DNA of 64,000 bases, from positions 142,068-206,067 of the forward strand of contig JAJDUK010000024.1 in NCBI GenBank assembly GCA_022826665.1, written 5' to 3'. Position 1 is the first letter of the stretch. Each line of letters begins with the position of its first letter. Below, piece after piece: positions 20,660-32,686 of the stretch. This DNA comes from Alphaproteobacteria bacterium. Its GTDB lineage: Bacteria; Pseudomonadota; Alphaproteobacteria; UBA828. The translations under genes and the position numbers were made by a program. A model generated the notes under the pieces. That model saw only the letters and a list, made by a program, of their open reading frames with translations, was not told the DNA's origin and ran no database searches.

Positions 20660-21778
20660 ATGCCGGCGGCGGTACCTCTGAGACAATCAGAACAGGAAGA
20701 CGCCGAAGGCGCGTTGCCGGAGCCGCGCGTCGGCAGCGTCTACTTGCGGCCTTGTAACCCGGTCCCCGGTGAGGCGCTCACCTTCGACCTGGTGGACGTG
20801 CTCTTTCGGAGCACGCCCGCGCGCCGTCGGATCAGGCTGCAACAAGCCGTGCTCTCGCGCTGGGCCGAAAAGAACGCGCCAGGCGCAGCCGACGAAATCG
20901 CACAACTCAGCGCCCGCTTGAGCGCGCCTCGTAGTCCGGTCTGCGGGCTCGCGCTCGACCGGCCGCGTCTCATGGGCGTTCTCAACGTGACCCCCGACAG
21001 CTTCTCCGACGGCGGCGATTTTGCCGCAGAGGATGCGGCGATCACACACGGCCGCGCCATGGCCGCAGCCGGCGCCGACATTATCGACGTCGGCGGCGAA
21101 TCGACCCGGCCCGGCTCGCAAGCGCCGAGGGAGGCGGAGGAGCTTCGCCGGGTGATTCCGGTGGTCCGCACCCTCGCCAGCGACGGGATTCTGGTCTCGG
21201 TCGATACCCGCCGCGCAGAGATGATGGACGCCGCACTCGCCGCGGGCGCTCGCATCGTGAACGACATCAGCGCGCTCTCCCATGACTCCCAGGCGCACGC
21301 CGTCGTCGCCCGGCACGGTGCGTGGGTCGTGCTCAGCCACATGCAGGGCACGCCGGAGACGATGCAACGCGAGCCCCGCTACGACGACGCGAGCCTCGAC
21401 GTGTTCGATGCGCTGGCCGCCCACATGAGCGCAGCGGAAGCCTCCGGCATCCCCCGCGCGCGGATCATCGTCGATCCAGGCATCGGCTTCGGCAAGACGG
21501 CCCGCCACAATCTCGAAGTCCTGCGTGACATTGCGCTGTTCCACGGCCTGGGCTGTCCGCTGCTCGTCGGCGCATCGCGCAAGAGCTTCATCGGGCGACT
21601 CAGCGCGGGCGAAGCGCCCAAAGAACGGCTGCCGGGCTCGCTGGCGGCAGGGCTGCACGCGCTCGGCGAGGGCGCCCACATCCTGCGCGTGCATGACGTT
21701 GCCGAGACCCGCCAGGCGCTCGCGATGTGGCGAGGCATTCGCGACCCCGAGGCAGCAGTGCAGGAGATACTCCGGTGA
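20660..21778 (+). CDS. folP: Dihydropteroate synthase
   Basis: A 372-residue protein that joins p-aminobenzoate to the pterin pyrophosphate in folate synthesis. The DHPS core starts near residue 100 with [18 protein letters not shown], followed by [15 protein letters not shown], and includes VNDISAL and [13 protein letters not shown]. The roughly 100-residue N-terminal extension (with [16 protein letters not shown]) is longer than in enterobacteria and occurs in alphaproteobacterial enzymes. Its stop overlaps the GTG start of glmM (GTGA). Confidence 0.94.
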   Translation: MPAAVPLRQSEQEDAEGALPEPRVGSVYLRPCNPVPGEALTFDLVDVLFRSTPARRRIRLQQAVLSRWAEKNAPGAADEIAQLSARLSAPRSPVCGLALDRPRLMGVLNVTPDSFSDGGDFAAEDAAITHGRAMAAAGADIIDVGGESTRPGSQAPREAEELRRVIPVVRTLASDGILVSVDTRRAEMMDAALAAGARIVNDISALSHDSQAHAVVARHGAWVVLSHMQGTPETMQREPRYDDASLDVFDALAAHMSAAEASGIPRARIIVDPGIGFGKTARHNLEVLRDIALFHGLGCPLLVGASRKSFIGRLSAGEAPKERLPGSLAAGLHALGEGAHILRVHDVAETRQALAMWRGIRDPEAAVQEILR

Positions 21779-23163
21779 GCCGCGCCGGTGGAGCGCCACG
21801 CTCGCTCTTCGGCACCGACGGCATTCGTGGCATCGCGAACCAGGAGCCGATGACCGCCGAGACCGCGATGAAGGTCGGCGCCGCGGCCGGAAGCCTCTTC
21901 GTGCGCGGCGATCACCGGCACCGCGTCGTCATCGGCAAGGACACGCGGCTTTCGGGCTACCTGTTCGAGCCGGCGCTGACGGCGGGCTTCATCTCGGTGG
22001 GCATGGACGTGATCCTGGTGGGCCCCATGCCGACGCCGGCGGTGGCGATGCTGACCCGCGCGCTCCGGGCCGATCTTGGCGTGATGATCTCCGCCTCTCA
22101 CAACCTCTTCGCCGACAACGGCATCAAGCTGTTCGGGCCGGACGGCTACAAGCTTTCCGACGAGATGGAGGCGCGCATCGAGGCCGCGGTCGATACCGGC
22201 GTGCACGGACTGGCGGCGCCGTCGGCGTTGGGGCGGGCGCGGCGCCTCGACGACGCAGAGGGCCGCTACATCGAGTTCGTCAAGAACAGCTTCCCGCAGC
22301 CACTCGGGCTCGAAGGCAGGCGCATCGTGATCGACTGTGCCCACGGCGCCGCCTACAAGGTGGCCCCGACCGTTCTTTGGGAACTTGGCGCCGAGGTCAT
22401 TACCATCGGCGCCGAGCCCGATGGCTTCAACATCAACCAGGGCTACGGCTCGACCGACACAGCCGCGCTCGCCCGCACAGTCTTGGAACGCGGCGCTGAT
22501 ATCGGGATCGCGCTGGACGGCGACGCCGACCGCGTCGTGATCTGCGACGAGACCGGCGCGGTGATCGATGGCGACTACATCCTCGCGCTGATCGCGTCGA
22601 GTTGGGCCTCGGCTGGACGTCTGAGAGGCGGCGGCGTGGTCGCGACCGTCATGTCCAATCTGGGGCTGGAGCGCTACCTCGGAGGCATCGGGCTCACCCT
22701 GGAGCGCACCCGTGTCGGCGATCGCTACGTCGTCGAGCACATGCGGGAGCACGGGTTCAATCTGGGCGGCGAGCAATCGGGCCACATCGTCATGCGCGAC
22801 CATGCGACCACCGGCGACGGCTTGATGGCCGCTCTCCAGACCTTGGCGGCGCTGGCGGCGACGGGGCGTCGAGCCAGTGACGTGACCGGTCTCTTCGAAT
22901 CCGTCCCCCAGATGCTCCGAAACGTCCGCGTCGCCGACACCGACGCGCTTGAGAGCGCGGGTGCCAAAGCGGCGATCGCGGATGGCCACGCGCGTCTCGG
23001 CGAGCACGGCCGCCTGTTGGTTCGGGCGTCCGGCACCGAGCCTGTCATCCGGGTGATGGTCGAGGGCGACGATGAGGCGCTGGTCTCCGCGGTGGTCGAC
23101 GATGTCGCCGAAGCCGTGGTCGCGGCCGCTGAGGCAGAGCACACCGGCGCGGCCGCGCAATGA
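21775..23163 (+). CDS. glmM: Phosphoglucosamine mutase
   Basis: A 462-residue enzyme that interconverts glucosamine-6- and -1-phosphate for UDP-GlcNAc, and hence for peptidoglycan and LPS. The GTG at 21775 overlaps the folP stop. The N-terminal [13 protein letters not shown] is followed by the phosphoserine loop ISASHN (active Ser108), the metal loop DGDADRV, and the C-terminal phosphate loop [12 protein letters not shown]. It has a few more residues at the N-terminus than most GlmM. Its stop overlaps the thiD start (ATGA). Confidence 0.96.
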   Translation: MSRAGGAPRSLFGTDGIRGIANQEPMTAETAMKVGAAAGSLFVRGDHRHRVVIGKDTRLSGYLFEPALTAGFISVGMDVILVGPMPTPAVAMLTRALRADLGVMISASHNLFADNGIKLFGPDGYKLSDEMEARIEAAVDTGVHGLAAPSALGRARRLDDAEGRYIEFVKNSFPQPLGLEGRRIVIDCAHGAAYKVAPTVLWELGAEVITIGAEPDGFNINQGYGSTDTAALARTVLERGADIGIALDGDADRVVICDETGAVIDGDYILALIASSWASAGRLRGGGVVATVMSNLGLERYLGGIGLTLERTRVGDRYVVEHMREHGFNLGGEQSGHIVMRDHATTGDGLMAALQTLAALAATGRRASDVTGLFESVPQMLRNVRVADTDALESAGAKAAIADGHARLGEHGRLLVRASGTEPVIRVMVEGDDEALVSAVVDDVAEAVVAAAEAEHTGAAAQ

Positions 23164-23960
23164 AAGGCCGGGTGCTCATCGTCGCCGGCTCCGATTCGGG
23201 CGGCGGCGCCGGCATCCAGGCCGACATCAAGACCGTAACCGCGCTCGGCGGCTACGCAGCGACAGCGATCACTGCGCTCACTGCCCAGGACACGCAGACG
23301 GTCCACGGGGTTCACGCCGTGCCGGCGGACTTCGTCGCCGAGCAGATGCGCGTCGTGCTGGCCGACATCGGCGCCGACTGCATCAAGACCGGAATGATCC
23401 ACAGCGCGCCCATCATCGAAGCAGTCGCCGACACCGCGGCGCGTTACGGTGAGGGCATCCCCCTTGTGGTCGATCCCGTGCTCGTGGCCAAGGGCGGCGC
23501 CTCGCTGCTGGAGGACTCCGCCATGCGCGCGCTCGAGACTGCGCTCATCGGCCGGGCCGATCTCGTGACGCCCAATATTCCAGAAGCGGAGCGGCTGACG
23601 GGGCTTACCATTGCCACTGCGGACGACATGACCCGTGCGGCCGAACGCATTCACGAACTCGGACCCAGGGCGGTCTTGGTAAAGGGCGGTCACCTCGAGT
23701 CGGGCGAGATCACCGACCTGCTCAGCCACGCCGGCTGGATCGAGCGCTTCCATGCACAGAGGATCGAGAGCCGCCACACCCATGGCACCGGCTGCACGCT
23801 GGCCTCGGCCATCGCCACAGGAATCGCACAGGGCATGGGCCTCGTTGATGCCGTTGCGCGGGCGCGCCGCTATCTAAGAGCGGCGATCGAGGCAGCGCCG
23901 GGCTATGGCGCCGGCCACGGGCCGGTCAATCACGGGGTGACGGTCACGCCCACGACATAG
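23160..23960 (+). CDS. thiD: Bifunctional hydroxymethylpyrimidine kinase/phosphomethylpyrimidine kinase
   Basis: A 266-residue ribokinase-fold enzyme that phosphorylates HMP and HMP-P for thiamine synthesis. It shows [21 protein letters not shown], then [16 protein letters not shown], the [11 protein letters not shown] segment, and the catalytic region [15 protein letters not shown]. Length is typical. It ends the long collinear array; no other thiamine genes are nearby. Confidence 0.94.
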   Translation: MKGRVLIVAGSDSGGGAGIQADIKTVTALGGYAATAITALTAQDTQTVHGVHAVPADFVAEQMRVVLADIGADCIKTGMIHSAPIIEAVADTAARYGEGIPLVVDPVLVAKGGASLLEDSAMRALETALIGRADLVTPNIPEAERLTGLTIATADDMTRAAERIHELGPRAVLVKGGHLESGEITDLLSHAGWIERFHAQRIESRHTHGTGCTLASAIATGIAQGMGLVDAVARARRYLRAAIEAAPGYGAGHGPVNHGVTVTPTT

Positions 23961-23979
23961 ACGCCGCGCGCAGCAACAA

Positions 23980-24150
23980 CTATTCGGCGCCGTGCTTTCC
24001 GATCCAATCGCGAAGCGCTTGGTCGATCCGCGTTTGCCGTCCTCGGCGAACGGTGGCCTTGGCGAGTTTCTCAGGCCAGCCGTCCTTGGAAAGGTCCGGC
24101 GCATCATCGGGGTCGGAATCGAGAACCGTAAAGTGCTCGTTCTCGTTCAT
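23980..24150 (-). CDS. Small hypothetical protein, antitoxin-like tail
   Basis: A 56-residue reading frame beginning MNENEHFTVLDSDPDDAPDL and ending with VRRGRQTRIDQALRDWIGKH. A stretch of Asp/Pro followed by a basic RRGR element resembles the C-terminal part of BrnA- or RHH-type antitoxins, but I cannot assign a family with certainty. No toxin gene is adjacent, so it would be an orphan or remnant. It lies convergent to thiD. It may be non-coding. Confidence 0.4.
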   Translation of the reverse strand: MNENEHFTVLDSDPDDAPDLSKDGWPEKLAKATVRRGRQTRIDQALRDWIGKHGAE

Positions 24151-24258
24151 TGGCTTTCCTCAGACTGATGATTCGATACGCGGCATCGCGAGCGGGCGCA
24201 ACTATCGGGTGGCCGGGCACCCGCGGGCCTCATAGATTGGCGGCTTAGGAGGGCCGCC

Positions 24259-25170
24259 ATGACAACCGCACCCACTGACATCGCACAGAACGCGCGCGAC
24301 TACGCCCGCATCGAAGCCGCGATCCTATACCTGGAGGAGCACTTCCGCGACCAGCCTGAGCTTGGCGAGGTGGCAGAGCAGGCCGGCCTGAGCCCCCACC
24401 ACTTCCAGCGCATGTTCCGCCGCTGGGCAGGCATCTCGCCCAAGCGCTTCGGCCAGTTCCTCACGCTGGATTACGCCAAGGCGCAGCTCGAAGCCTCCGC
24501 CTCGGTCCTCGATACTGCCTATGACGCCGGCCTCTCGGGCCCCTCGCGGCTGCACGACCTCTTCGTCACCTACGAGGCGATGAGCCCCGGCGCATTCAAG
24601 CAGGGCGGCGACGGCGTGGATGTCGCCTACGGCGTGCACCCGAGCCCCTTCGGCCCCTGCTTCGTCGGCCAGACCGAACGCGGCATCTGCGCCCTCGGCT
24701 TCGCCGACGACCACAGGAGCGATGCCCAAGCCGTCCGCGCGGAGTTCGAACGCCGCTGGCCCGCCGCGCGCTTCCACGAAAATCGAGCCACAACCGAACC
24801 CGTGGTCGCGCGCACTTTCGATGGTAGGCGGGCCGCAGCCGCTGAACCGCTCAGGCTCACACTCTGCGGCACCAACTTCCAACTCAAGGTGTGGGAGGCG
24901 CTGCTGCGAATTCCACCCGGCCGCATCACGTCGTACCACGTGCTCGCGCAGGCATTGGGACTTCCGCGCTCAGCGCGCGCCGTTGGCGGCGCCGTCGCCG
25001 CCAACCCGATCTCGTACCTGATCCCCTGCCACCGGGTGATCCGGCGCTCGGGCGTCATCTCAAACTACGAGTGGGGGCGCTCCCGCAAGCGCGTCATGCT
25101 AGGTTGGGAGGCGGCGCGCTTCGGATCGGAAGGCCCGGACGCAGCGCAGGATCAGGCCGCTCTCGCCTGA
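24259..25170 (+). CDS. Ada-like fusion: AraC helix-turn-helix plus O6-methylguanine-DNA methyltransferase
   Basis: A 303-residue protein. Residues about 15-110 are an AraC/XylS-type helix-turn-helix pair (VAEQAGLSPHHFQRMFRRWAG). Residues about 120-290 are the methyltransferase, with FQLKVWEALLRIPPGRITSY and the active-site IPCHRV (acceptor Cys257). It lacks the N-terminal zinc/phosphotriester domain of full Ada. It repairs alkylated guanine and may sense the damage to activate genes. A TTAGGAGGG site precedes the ATG. The last 19 bases overlap the convergent Mo-hydroxylase gene. Confidence 0.88.
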   Translation: MTTAPTDIAQNARDYARIEAAILYLEEHFRDQPELGEVAEQAGLSPHHFQRMFRRWAGISPKRFGQFLTLDYAKAQLEASASVLDTAYDAGLSGPSRLHDLFVTYEAMSPGAFKQGGDGVDVAYGVHPSPFGPCFVGQTERGICALGFADDHRSDAQAVRAEFERRWPAARFHENRATTEPVVARTFDGRRAAAAEPLRLTLCGTNFQLKVWEALLRIPPGRITSYHVLAQALGLPRSARAVGGAVAANPISYLIPCHRVIRRSGVISNYEWGRSRKRVMLGWEAARFGSEGPDAAQDQAALA

Positions 25171-27610
25171 GCGTCGCGGATGAGGGCGCGGAGCTTGCTC
25201 GGCGGCAAAGGCAGGCTGTCGATGGTGACACCCAAGGGCTTGAGCGCGTCCTCGATGGCCGCCGCAATCGCAGGGGGGCCGCCCATGCGCCCGCCCTCGC
25301 CACCGCCCTTCACGCCGTACTCGGTGAAGGGGGACGGCGTCTCCACGTGGCCCACGACGATATCGGCCGGCGACTCCTTGATCGTCGGAATCAGGTAATC
25401 GGTCCAGAGCGCGGTGGTGAGCTGGCCGGCCTCGTCGTAGCTGAACTCCTCGAAGAGCGCCGTCCCGATACCGTTCACCGTGCCGCCCCTGATGTGCCCC
25501 TCCAGCGTCATCGGGTTCACCATGGTGCCGCAGTCGTGCACGGCGGCGTAGTGGAGGAAATGCACCTGCCCGGTCTCGACATCCACCTCGACCACGGGGA
25601 TGTGACAGCTGTGGCCCATGATCGGATAGAAGATCCCCATGTGGCGCTCGTCGGGGTCCGGTAGCGTCGTCACCGGGTGGTCGTAGACGTAGGTCGCGTC
25701 GAGCCCGCTGGTGAGGTCGAGGTCCTCTGGCATGCTGAGCCGGTAGTAATGCGCCTTGTCGGCAAGCTCGGCGATGCTCATCTTCATGTCGAGCACGCCC
25801 TTGACGTGCACCGCGCCGTCCTGAAGCGTGAGGTCACGGACATCCGCCTCCATCAGGTGGGCGGCGATGCGGAGCAGCTTCTCGCGGATCTTGCCGGCTG
25901 CACCGACGATGGCACCGGTCACCATGACCGTGAAGCGGCTGCCGCCCGGCCCGGTCGAATTGAGGCCCTGATCGGTGTCCGAATAGGTGATCTCGATGTC
26001 CGCCGGGTCAATGGTGAGCTGCTCGGCCAGCACCTGGGCCGCCACGGTCTCCGGGCTGTTGCCCCAGAAAGGCGAGTGCAGGGTGACGAAGGCCTTTCCG
26101 GTGGGGTCGATCTTGACCGAGACCCCGTCGGGCGAGCTGGTCCACTCGACGCCCGGCTCCAGGTTCCACATCCAGAACTCGGTGGCGCTGAAGACGCTCC
26201 GCTCCTGACAGGTGGCGACGCCGATGCCAATGTAGCGGCCCTCCTTGCGGGCTTCGGCCTGCTTTGCCCGCCAGCCCTCTAAGTCGGCAAGCTTCAGGGT
26301 CTCGTCGAGCACCGCCTGGTAGTTGCCGCTGTCGTACATGTTCCCGGTGGGGATCAGGTAGGGGAACTGGTCCGGCTGAATGAAATTCTGACGCCGGAGC
26401 GCGATCCGGTCGATGCCGAGCTCGTCGGCCGCCGCGTCCACCAGCCGCTCGATGACGAAGTTCGCGACCTCGGAGCCGAAGCCGCGATAGGCGCCCTGCT
26501 GGCACTTGTTGGTGAGCACGGCGGCGAGATCGACCTCGACGCTGTTGATGCGATAGGGGCCGACGCACTGCGAGAGCGCGTTGCCGTGCTGGCCGACGCC
26601 GAACTGCAGATAGGCGCCGTAGTCGTCGATGATCCGAGTCTTCAGGCTGAGCAGCGTGCCGTCCCGCTTGAGCGCGAGCTTGGCGTAGTAGACCCGGTCG
26701 GAGGCGTGGTTGTCGCAGCTCGTGGTGTTGTCGATCCGGTCCTCCATGAACTTGACTGGCCGGCCCACCGCCCTGGCCAGCACCGCCGCCAGCACCGGCA
26801 CCTTGTGGACGAACATCTTGCTGCCGAAGCTGCCGCCCGCGAGCGTCGGCACGATGTTGAGCTTGTGCGGCGCGACCCGGAGCGTGCTCGCGATCATCCA
26901 GCCGCAATAGTTGTACATCGACGTGTTGCACTGGATGGTGAAGCGGCCCGCCCCATCGTCGAAGCTTGCGACGGCTCCCACCGTCTCCAGCGGCTGTCCG
27001 CCCGAGCGAGGCCAGCGAATGCGGCGCTCGATGACCAGGTCGGCGGCGGCGAAATCCTCCTCCACCGGCCCGAAGGTGAGCTTGCGCTCGAGCCCGATGT
27101 TGGTGTCGCCGCGCTCGGGATGCAGCACGGCATCGCCGGTGGACGTCAGCGCCTCCTCGGGATCCACGACGGGGGGCAGCGGCTCGTACTCGACCTCGAT
27201 CAGGTCGCAGGCATCCTCGGCGATGTAGCGATCCACCGCCGCCACCGCCGCCACCGCCTCGCCGACGTGACGAACCCGGTCGTCGGCGATCACCGCTTGG
27301 AGCACCGGCGGGCTCGCCCATGTGGGCAGCGGGTCGCAGACTTTGGCCGCGTCGGCGCCGGTCATCGCGCAGAGCACGCCGGGGAGTTCTTGGGCCTTGC
27401 TCACGTCGATGGAGACGATCCGCGCATGGGCGTGGGGGCTGCGCAGCACGGCGGCGTGCGCCATCTCCGGCTCGTTGATGTCGTCGGCATAGATGCCCTT
27501 GCCGACGAGGAGGCGCGGGTCCTCCACCCGCTTCATGCTCTTGCCGATCCATTGCAGGTCGGCGCGCGGCTTCTCGCGCTGCCGGCTCTCGGGGATGTGG
27601 CCGCGCTCGG

Positions 27611-27614
<4 letters not shown>
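25152..27614 (-). CDS. Mo-hydroxylase large subunit A (xanthine/CO dehydrogenase family, CoxL-like)
   Basis: An 820-residue molybdenum-cytosine-dinucleotide-binding subunit. The N-terminal domain has MKRVEDPRLLVGKGIYADDI and HAAVLRSPHAHARIVSID. The active-site loop reads AYRGFGS (375-381) instead of the AYRGAGR of form II CO dehydrogenase-like proteins or AYxCSFR of form I. A C-terminal VKGGGEGGRMGGPPAIAAAIEDAL carries the likely catalytic Glu. It is the last gene of the nine-gene minus-strand array and overlaps its small subunit by ATGA. It is closely similar throughout to large subunit C. The substrate is unknown and need not be CO. Confidence 0.85.
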
Positions 27615-28093
<479 letters not shown>

Positions 28094-28105
28094 AGTGCGT
28101 CCCCC

Positions 28106-28963
28106 TCAGTCGCAGCGCGCGGCAGCCCGGCGCACGGTCCGCCGCGTCAGTGCGGCGATCGCGTCCCGCCGATAGGCGGCATCGGCGTGGCTGTCGCTGT
28201 GCGGATCGACCGCGCCGGCGGCGGCGGCCGCGGCAGCATCGAGCCGCGCATCGTCGATCGGCCCGCCGATGAGGGCTTCTTCCGCCGGCTCGAGCCGCGC
28301 AGCATGCTCGCCGACGCCGCTCGCAACCACGCGGGCCGCCTCGCAGCGCCCGTCTTCGATGCGCAGCGTCGTCGCGATCACGGCGATGGCGAAGTCGCCG
28401 TGCCGGTTGCTGATCTCGGCGAAGGCCCAGCCGTCGGTCCTGCGACCGGGAAGGCGAATTTCGGTCAGCATCTCGTCCTGCCGCCGCGCCGTCTCGTAGG
28501 TGCCGAGGAAGAAGTCCTCCGCCCCGACCTCGCGTTGGCCGCGCAGGCTCTGCAGCATCAACGTGGCGCCCGTGGCAACCATCACCGCCGGCGTCTCCGA
28601 CGACGGATCGGCGTGGCAAAGATTGCCGCCGAGCGTGCCGCGATTGCGCACAGTGTGGTGCGCGATCGACTCGTAAGCCTCGGTCAGCAGCGGGCAGCGC
28701 TCCCGGATCAGCGGCGAGTGCTTCACATCGTTGTGCCGAGCCAGCGCGCCGATGGCGACGCCGTCGCCGTCTTCATCGATGTAGCCGATATTCGAAATCC
28801 GGTTGATGTCGATCAGGCAGGCAGGCTTCACCAGCCTGAGGTTCATCATGGCGATGAGACTCTGGCCGCCAGCCAGGATTTGCGCGTCGGGGTTCTCGGC
28901 GAGCGCCTGCAGCGCATCGTTCACACTCGCCGCGCGCAGGTAACGGAAGCGTGCGGGCTTCAT
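28106..28963 (-). CDS. Mo-hydroxylase FAD-binding medium subunit A (CoxM-like)
   Basis: A 285-residue FAD subunit opening MKPARFRYLRAASVNDALQ. The two FAD loops of the family are visible: ILAGGQSLIAMMNLR and GTLGGNLCHADPSSE. It delivers electrons to an unknown acceptor. Its ATG overlaps the stop of medium subunit B (ATGA), which ties set A to set B in one transcript. Confidence 0.88.
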   Translation of the reverse strand: MKPARFRYLRAASVNDALQALAENPDAQILAGGQSLIAMMNLRLVKPACLIDINRISNIGYIDEDGDGVAIGALARHNDVKHSPLIRERCPLLTEAYESIAHHTVRNRGTLGGNLCHADPSSETPAVMVATGATLMLQSLRGQREVGAEDFFLGTYETARRQDEMLTEIRLPGRRTDGWAFAEISNRHGDFAIAVIATTLRIEDGRCEAARVVASGVGEHAARLEPAEEALIGGPIDDARLDAAAAAAAGAVDPHSDSHADAAYRRDAIAALTRRTVRRAAARCD

Positions 28964-29760
28964 TGGGCGAGAGCGTCGCGGACGGCGCGCTTCGCCATCA
29001 CGCCGATGAGGTGGGCGCGGTAGTCCTTATCGGCATGGAGGTCCTCGTTGAGCCCCTCGCTGGAAACCGCGATGCCGTCCATGGCCTCTGCGGAAAAGTC
29101 TCCGGCAAGCGCCTGCTCCATCTCCGGCACGCGAAAGACGTGGGACCTGGCGCCGGTCACCGCGAGGCGTACCGAGCCGCCCGAGAGCGATACCATCACC
29201 GCGACGACTGCGAAGCGCGAGGCCTGGTTGCCGAACTTGGCCCAGCCCGCGCGCGCAGGCACCGGGAAATCCACCGAGACCACGATCTCGCCGTCCTCCA
29301 GCGCGGTCTCGTAGAGCCCGGTGAAGAAATCGTCGGCGGCGATGGCGCGCCGGTCGGTGTTGACCGTGGCGCCGAGGCCGAGCAAGCCGGCCGGGTAATC
29401 CGCCGCCGGGTCCGCGAAGCAGATCGAGCCGCCGATGGTGCCGCGGTTGCGCACCTGCACATCGCCGATCGAACCCGCGAGCGCCGCGAGCGCCGGGATC
29501 GCCTCCCCCACCTCGGGCGACTCCACCACCGCCGCGTGCCGCGTCATCGCGCCGATCCGCACGTGACCGTCGCCCCGCTCGATCCCGGCCAGTGCCTCGA
29601 TACCGTTGAGATCGACCAGGTCCGCACACGAGGTGAGGCGGAAGCGCATGGTCGGGAGCAGGCTCATGCCGCCGGCGAGCGGGCGGCCGTCCTCGCTCGC
29701 GGAAAGGCGGGCCTTGGCATCGTCGAGCGAGGCAGGCCGGTGGTAGGTGAACGGATACAT
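28960..29760 (-). CDS. Mo-hydroxylase FAD-binding medium subunit B
   Basis: A 266-residue FAD subunit beginning MYPFTYHRPASLDDAKARL. FAD loops LAGGMSLLPTMRFRL and GTIGGSICFADPAADYP are present. It is clearly less like medium subunits A and C than they are like each other. It lies 12 bases after small subunit B, so set B runs large-small-medium, the reverse of sets A and C. Confidence 0.88.
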   Translation of the reverse strand: MYPFTYHRPASLDDAKARLSASEDGRPLAGGMSLLPTMRFRLTSCADLVDLNGIEALAGIERGDGHVRIGAMTRHAAVVESPEVGEAIPALAALAGSIGDVQVRNRGTIGGSICFADPAADYPAGLLGLGATVNTDRRAIAADDFFTGLYETALEDGEIVVSVDFPVPARAGWAKFGNQASRFAVVAVMVSLSGGSVRLAVTGARSHVFRVPEMEQALAGDFSAEAMDGIAVSSEGLNEDLHADKDYRAHLIGVMAKRAVRDALAQ

Positions 29761-29772
29761 CGCCCCCTCCCC

Positions 29773-30246
29773 TTAGCCCCGCATCGAACTCGCGCCGGCC
29801 GCGATCGACGCGACGATGTTGTGGTAGCCCGTACATCGGCAGAGGTTGCCTTCCAGCTCGCGGCGGATGGTCGCCTCGTCCGGCGCCTCGTGGCGGTTCG
29901 CGATGTCGATTCCCATCATAACCATGCCGGGGGTGCAGAAGCCGCACTGCAGGCCATGGTGCTCCTTGAAGGCGGCCTGCATGGGGTGCATTCCGTCCGG
30001 CCCGGCGACCCCTTCGATGGTGGTCACTTCGGCGCCCTCCAGCTGCACCGCCAGCAGCGCGCAGGATTTTGCCGGCCTGCCATCCAGGTGCACCGTGCAG
30101 GCGCCGCACTGGCTGGTGTCGCAACCGATGTGGGTGCCCGTGAGCTTAAGATGCTCGCGCAGGAAGTGGACCAGGAGGGTGCGCGGATCGACCGTCGCCG
30201 TGACCTCCCGGCCGTTCACGGTGAAGGTTACCGAAACGCCTGCCAT
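29773..30246 (-). CDS. Mo-hydroxylase [2Fe-2S] small subunit B
   Basis: A 157-residue two-cluster subunit. First cluster: CDTSQCGAC with a following KSCALL. Second cluster: LQCGFCTPG and [10 protein letters not shown]. All ligands are intact. It lies between large subunit B and medium subunit B. A GGGGGAG-type ribosome site precedes the ATG. Confidence 0.9.
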   Translation of the reverse strand: MAGVSVTFTVNGREVTATVDPRTLLVHFLREHLKLTGTHIGCDTSQCGACTVHLDGRPAKSCALLAVQLEGAEVTTIEGVAGPDGMHPMQAAFKEHHGLQCGFCTPGMVMMGIDIANRHEAPDEATIRRELEGNLCRCTGYHNIVASIAAGASSMRG

Positions 30247-30274
30247 CGCCTCTCCCCCGCGATTGCTCCCGGAC

Positions 30275-32644
30275 CTAGTGCTGCGTCCGCTTTGCGTCCT
30301 CGATGGCGCGCCAGATCTTCTTGGGCGTCATCGGCTGCGTGATCTGCCGCACGCCAAGATGCCAGAGCGCGTCGATCACCCCGTTGCAGATGCAGGCCGG
30401 CGCACCGATGGTGCCGCTCTCTCCCGCCCCCTTGGCCCCGAGCGGGTTGCCCAGCGCCCGCGTGAAGTGCGCATCGAGGCCGAAGGAGGGCACGTCCTCC
30501 GCATGGGGTATGGCGTAGTCCATGAAGGTGCCGGAGAGATACTGGCCGCTCTCGGCATCGTAGGCGCATTCCTCCATCAACGCCTGGCCGATGCCCTGGA
30601 CCAGCCCGCCGTGGACCTGCCCGTGCAACACCATAGGGTTGATGACCGTGCCGACGTCGTCCACCGCCCAGTAGTTGCGGAGCGTCACCGCGCAGGTCTC
30701 GGGATCGACCAGCACGACGCAGAGGTGGATGGCCGAGGGATAGGTGCAATCGGCGGGGTCGAAGAACGAAGTTTCCTCCAGGCCGATCTCCAGATCGGAA
30801 GGCCGGTCGCCACTATGATAGGAGGCATTGGCCACAGCCGCGAACGAGAGCTTCCGGTCGGTGCCCTTGACCGTGAATTCGCCGTCGGCGAGGTCGAGGT
30901 CTTCGGGCGCGCACTCCATCATGTGCGCCGCCATGCGCTTGGCCTTCGCCACCACCCGGTCGGCGGCGGTGTAGACCGCCATGCCGGCGGTGGAGAGGGA
31001 GCGCGAGCCCCAGGTGCCGATGCCCATGGGCACACGATCTGTATCACCCTCCACCAGGTCGATGTGGTCGATGTCGCAGCCGAGGCGGTCGGCGGCGATC
31101 TGGCTCCAGGTCGTCTCGTGGCCCTGCCCGTGGCTGTGGCTGCCGGCGAACACGGTGATGCGCCCGTCCGGGTGCACGCGGACGCTGGCGACATCGTAGC
31201 AGCCGACCTTGGCGCCAAGGTCGTTCATCATCTTCACCGGGCCCGCACCGGCCATGTCGAAGAAGGCCGAGATGCCGATGCCCATCCACTGGCCTTCCGC
31301 CCTGAGCCTGGCCTGTTCGGCACGGAGCGCGTCGTAGTCGGCGAGCGCCTTGATCTTCCCCATGAGCACCGGCGGGTCGCCGGAATCGTAGGTAATGCCG
31401 AGGGCAGTCTGATACGGAAACTTCTCCGGCGGGATCAGGTTGCGCGCGCGCAGCTCCAGCGGGTCGATGCCCATTTCCTGGGCGCCGTTCTCGATCATGC
31501 GCTCGACCTGATAGACGGCTTCGGGCCGGCCGGCGCCGCGATAGGCGTCCACTGGCGTCGCGTTGGTGTAGACGGCGCGGACCTGGGTGTGGATCGCCGG
31601 GATGTCGTAGGCGAGCGAGAGCATCGTGAAGTGATAGGCGTTGGTGATGCTCGCCTGCCACTGGCTCTCGTAGGCGCCGAAGGCGGCAAGGGTCTCGAAC
31701 TTCACACCGAGAATCTTGCCGTTCTCGTCGAAGCCCATGCGGCCCACGGTGTGGTGATCTCTCGCGTGGGTGTCCCCCAGCAAGCACTCGGAGCGCGTGC
31801 CCACCCAGCGCACGGGCCGGTCGCACACGATCGCGCCCCACAGCACCAGCCCCTCTTCGGGATAGTGGTAGAGCTTCATCCCGAAGCCGCCACCGACATC
31901 CGGCGCGATCACGCGCAGCTTGTGCTCGGGAATGTGCAGCGACTTGGTGAAGTAGCGGCGCACGATGTGCGGCGCCTGGTTGGTGGTCCACACCGTGTAG
32001 CGGTCGTTGACCCGGTCGTAGTGGCCGAGATAGGCGCGGGGCTCCATCGAGGCGGCGGTGACGCGGTTGGTGGGCACCACGACCTCGGTCACGTGATGGG
32101 CGTTCGCGAGCGCCGCCTCGGTCTCCTCCTTCAGCCCGTGCTCGGTGACCATCACCTCGTTGGTGCCGAAGGCAGGATGCACGAGCGGGATGTCGGGGTC
32201 GAGCGCCCCGGCGGTGATCGTGTTGGCCGGCTTCTCTTCGTAAGCGACCTCGATCGCCTCGGCGGCATCGAGCGCCTGGTGGCGGTCCTCGGCCACGACC
32301 ATGGCGACGATCTCGCCCACGCAGCGAACCACGCCATCGACGCAGATGAGCGGCCGGTAGGCGGTGCGCGAGTCCGCGCCGCTCATGTCCTTGACCGGCC
32401 AGACGCCCTCGGCCTCGCCGTGGCCGGCAGCAGTCCAGTCCGCGCCGGTGAGCACGGCGAGCACCCCCGGCATTGCCGCGGCTTGCGCGGTATCGACGTG
32501 CGTCACCGCGGCATGGGCATGGGGGCTGCGAACGAAAGCGGCGTGGGCTATGGGCTGGTCGAGGGTGATGTCCTCGACGAACCGGCCGCGCCCCCGGAGG
32601 AAGCGCTCATCCTCCCGGCGCCGAATCGCCTGACCGACATACAT
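30275..32644 (-). CDS. Mo-hydroxylase large subunit B, AYRGAGR type (form II CODH-like)
   Basis: A 789-residue Mo-binding subunit. The N-terminus [20 protein letters not shown] and the loop AYRGAGR (367-373) are those of the so-called form II CoxL group. The C-terminal [12 protein letters not shown] holds the probable catalytic Glu. Form II proteins are often annotated as CO dehydrogenase, but many are thought to act on other substrates, so I do not claim CO oxidation. It follows large subunit C with a 42-base gap. Confidence 0.85.
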   Translation of the reverse strand: MYVGQAIRRREDERFLRGRGRFVEDITLDQPIAHAAFVRSPHAHAAVTHVDTAQAAAMPGVLAVLTGADWTAAGHGEAEGVWPVKDMSGADSRTAYRPLICVDGVVRCVGEIVAMVVAEDRHQALDAAEAIEVAYEEKPANTITAGALDPDIPLVHPAFGTNEVMVTEHGLKEETEAALANAHHVTEVVVPTNRVTAASMEPRAYLGHYDRVNDRYTVWTTNQAPHIVRRYFTKSLHIPEHKLRVIAPDVGGGFGMKLYHYPEEGLVLWGAIVCDRPVRWVGTRSECLLGDTHARDHHTVGRMGFDENGKILGVKFETLAAFGAYESQWQASITNAYHFTMLSLAYDIPAIHTQVRAVYTNATPVDAYRGAGRPEAVYQVERMIENGAQEMGIDPLELRARNLIPPEKFPYQTALGITYDSGDPPVLMGKIKALADYDALRAEQARLRAEGQWMGIGISAFFDMAGAGPVKMMNDLGAKVGCYDVASVRVHPDGRITVFAGSHSHGQGHETTWSQIAADRLGCDIDHIDLVEGDTDRVPMGIGTWGSRSLSTAGMAVYTAADRVVAKAKRMAAHMMECAPEDLDLADGEFTVKGTDRKLSFAAVANASYHSGDRPSDLEIGLEETSFFDPADCTYPSAIHLCVVLVDPETCAVTLRNYWAVDDVGTVINPMVLHGQVHGGLVQGIGQALMEECAYDAESGQYLSGTFMDYAIPHAEDVPSFGLDAHFTRALGNPLGAKGAGESGTIGAPACICNGVIDALWHLGVRQITQPMTPKKIWRAIEDAKRTQH

Positions 32645-32686
32645 GGCCCCCTCCCCCTGCGCGCGCCGCTCTGGTTGGCGGCGTCT

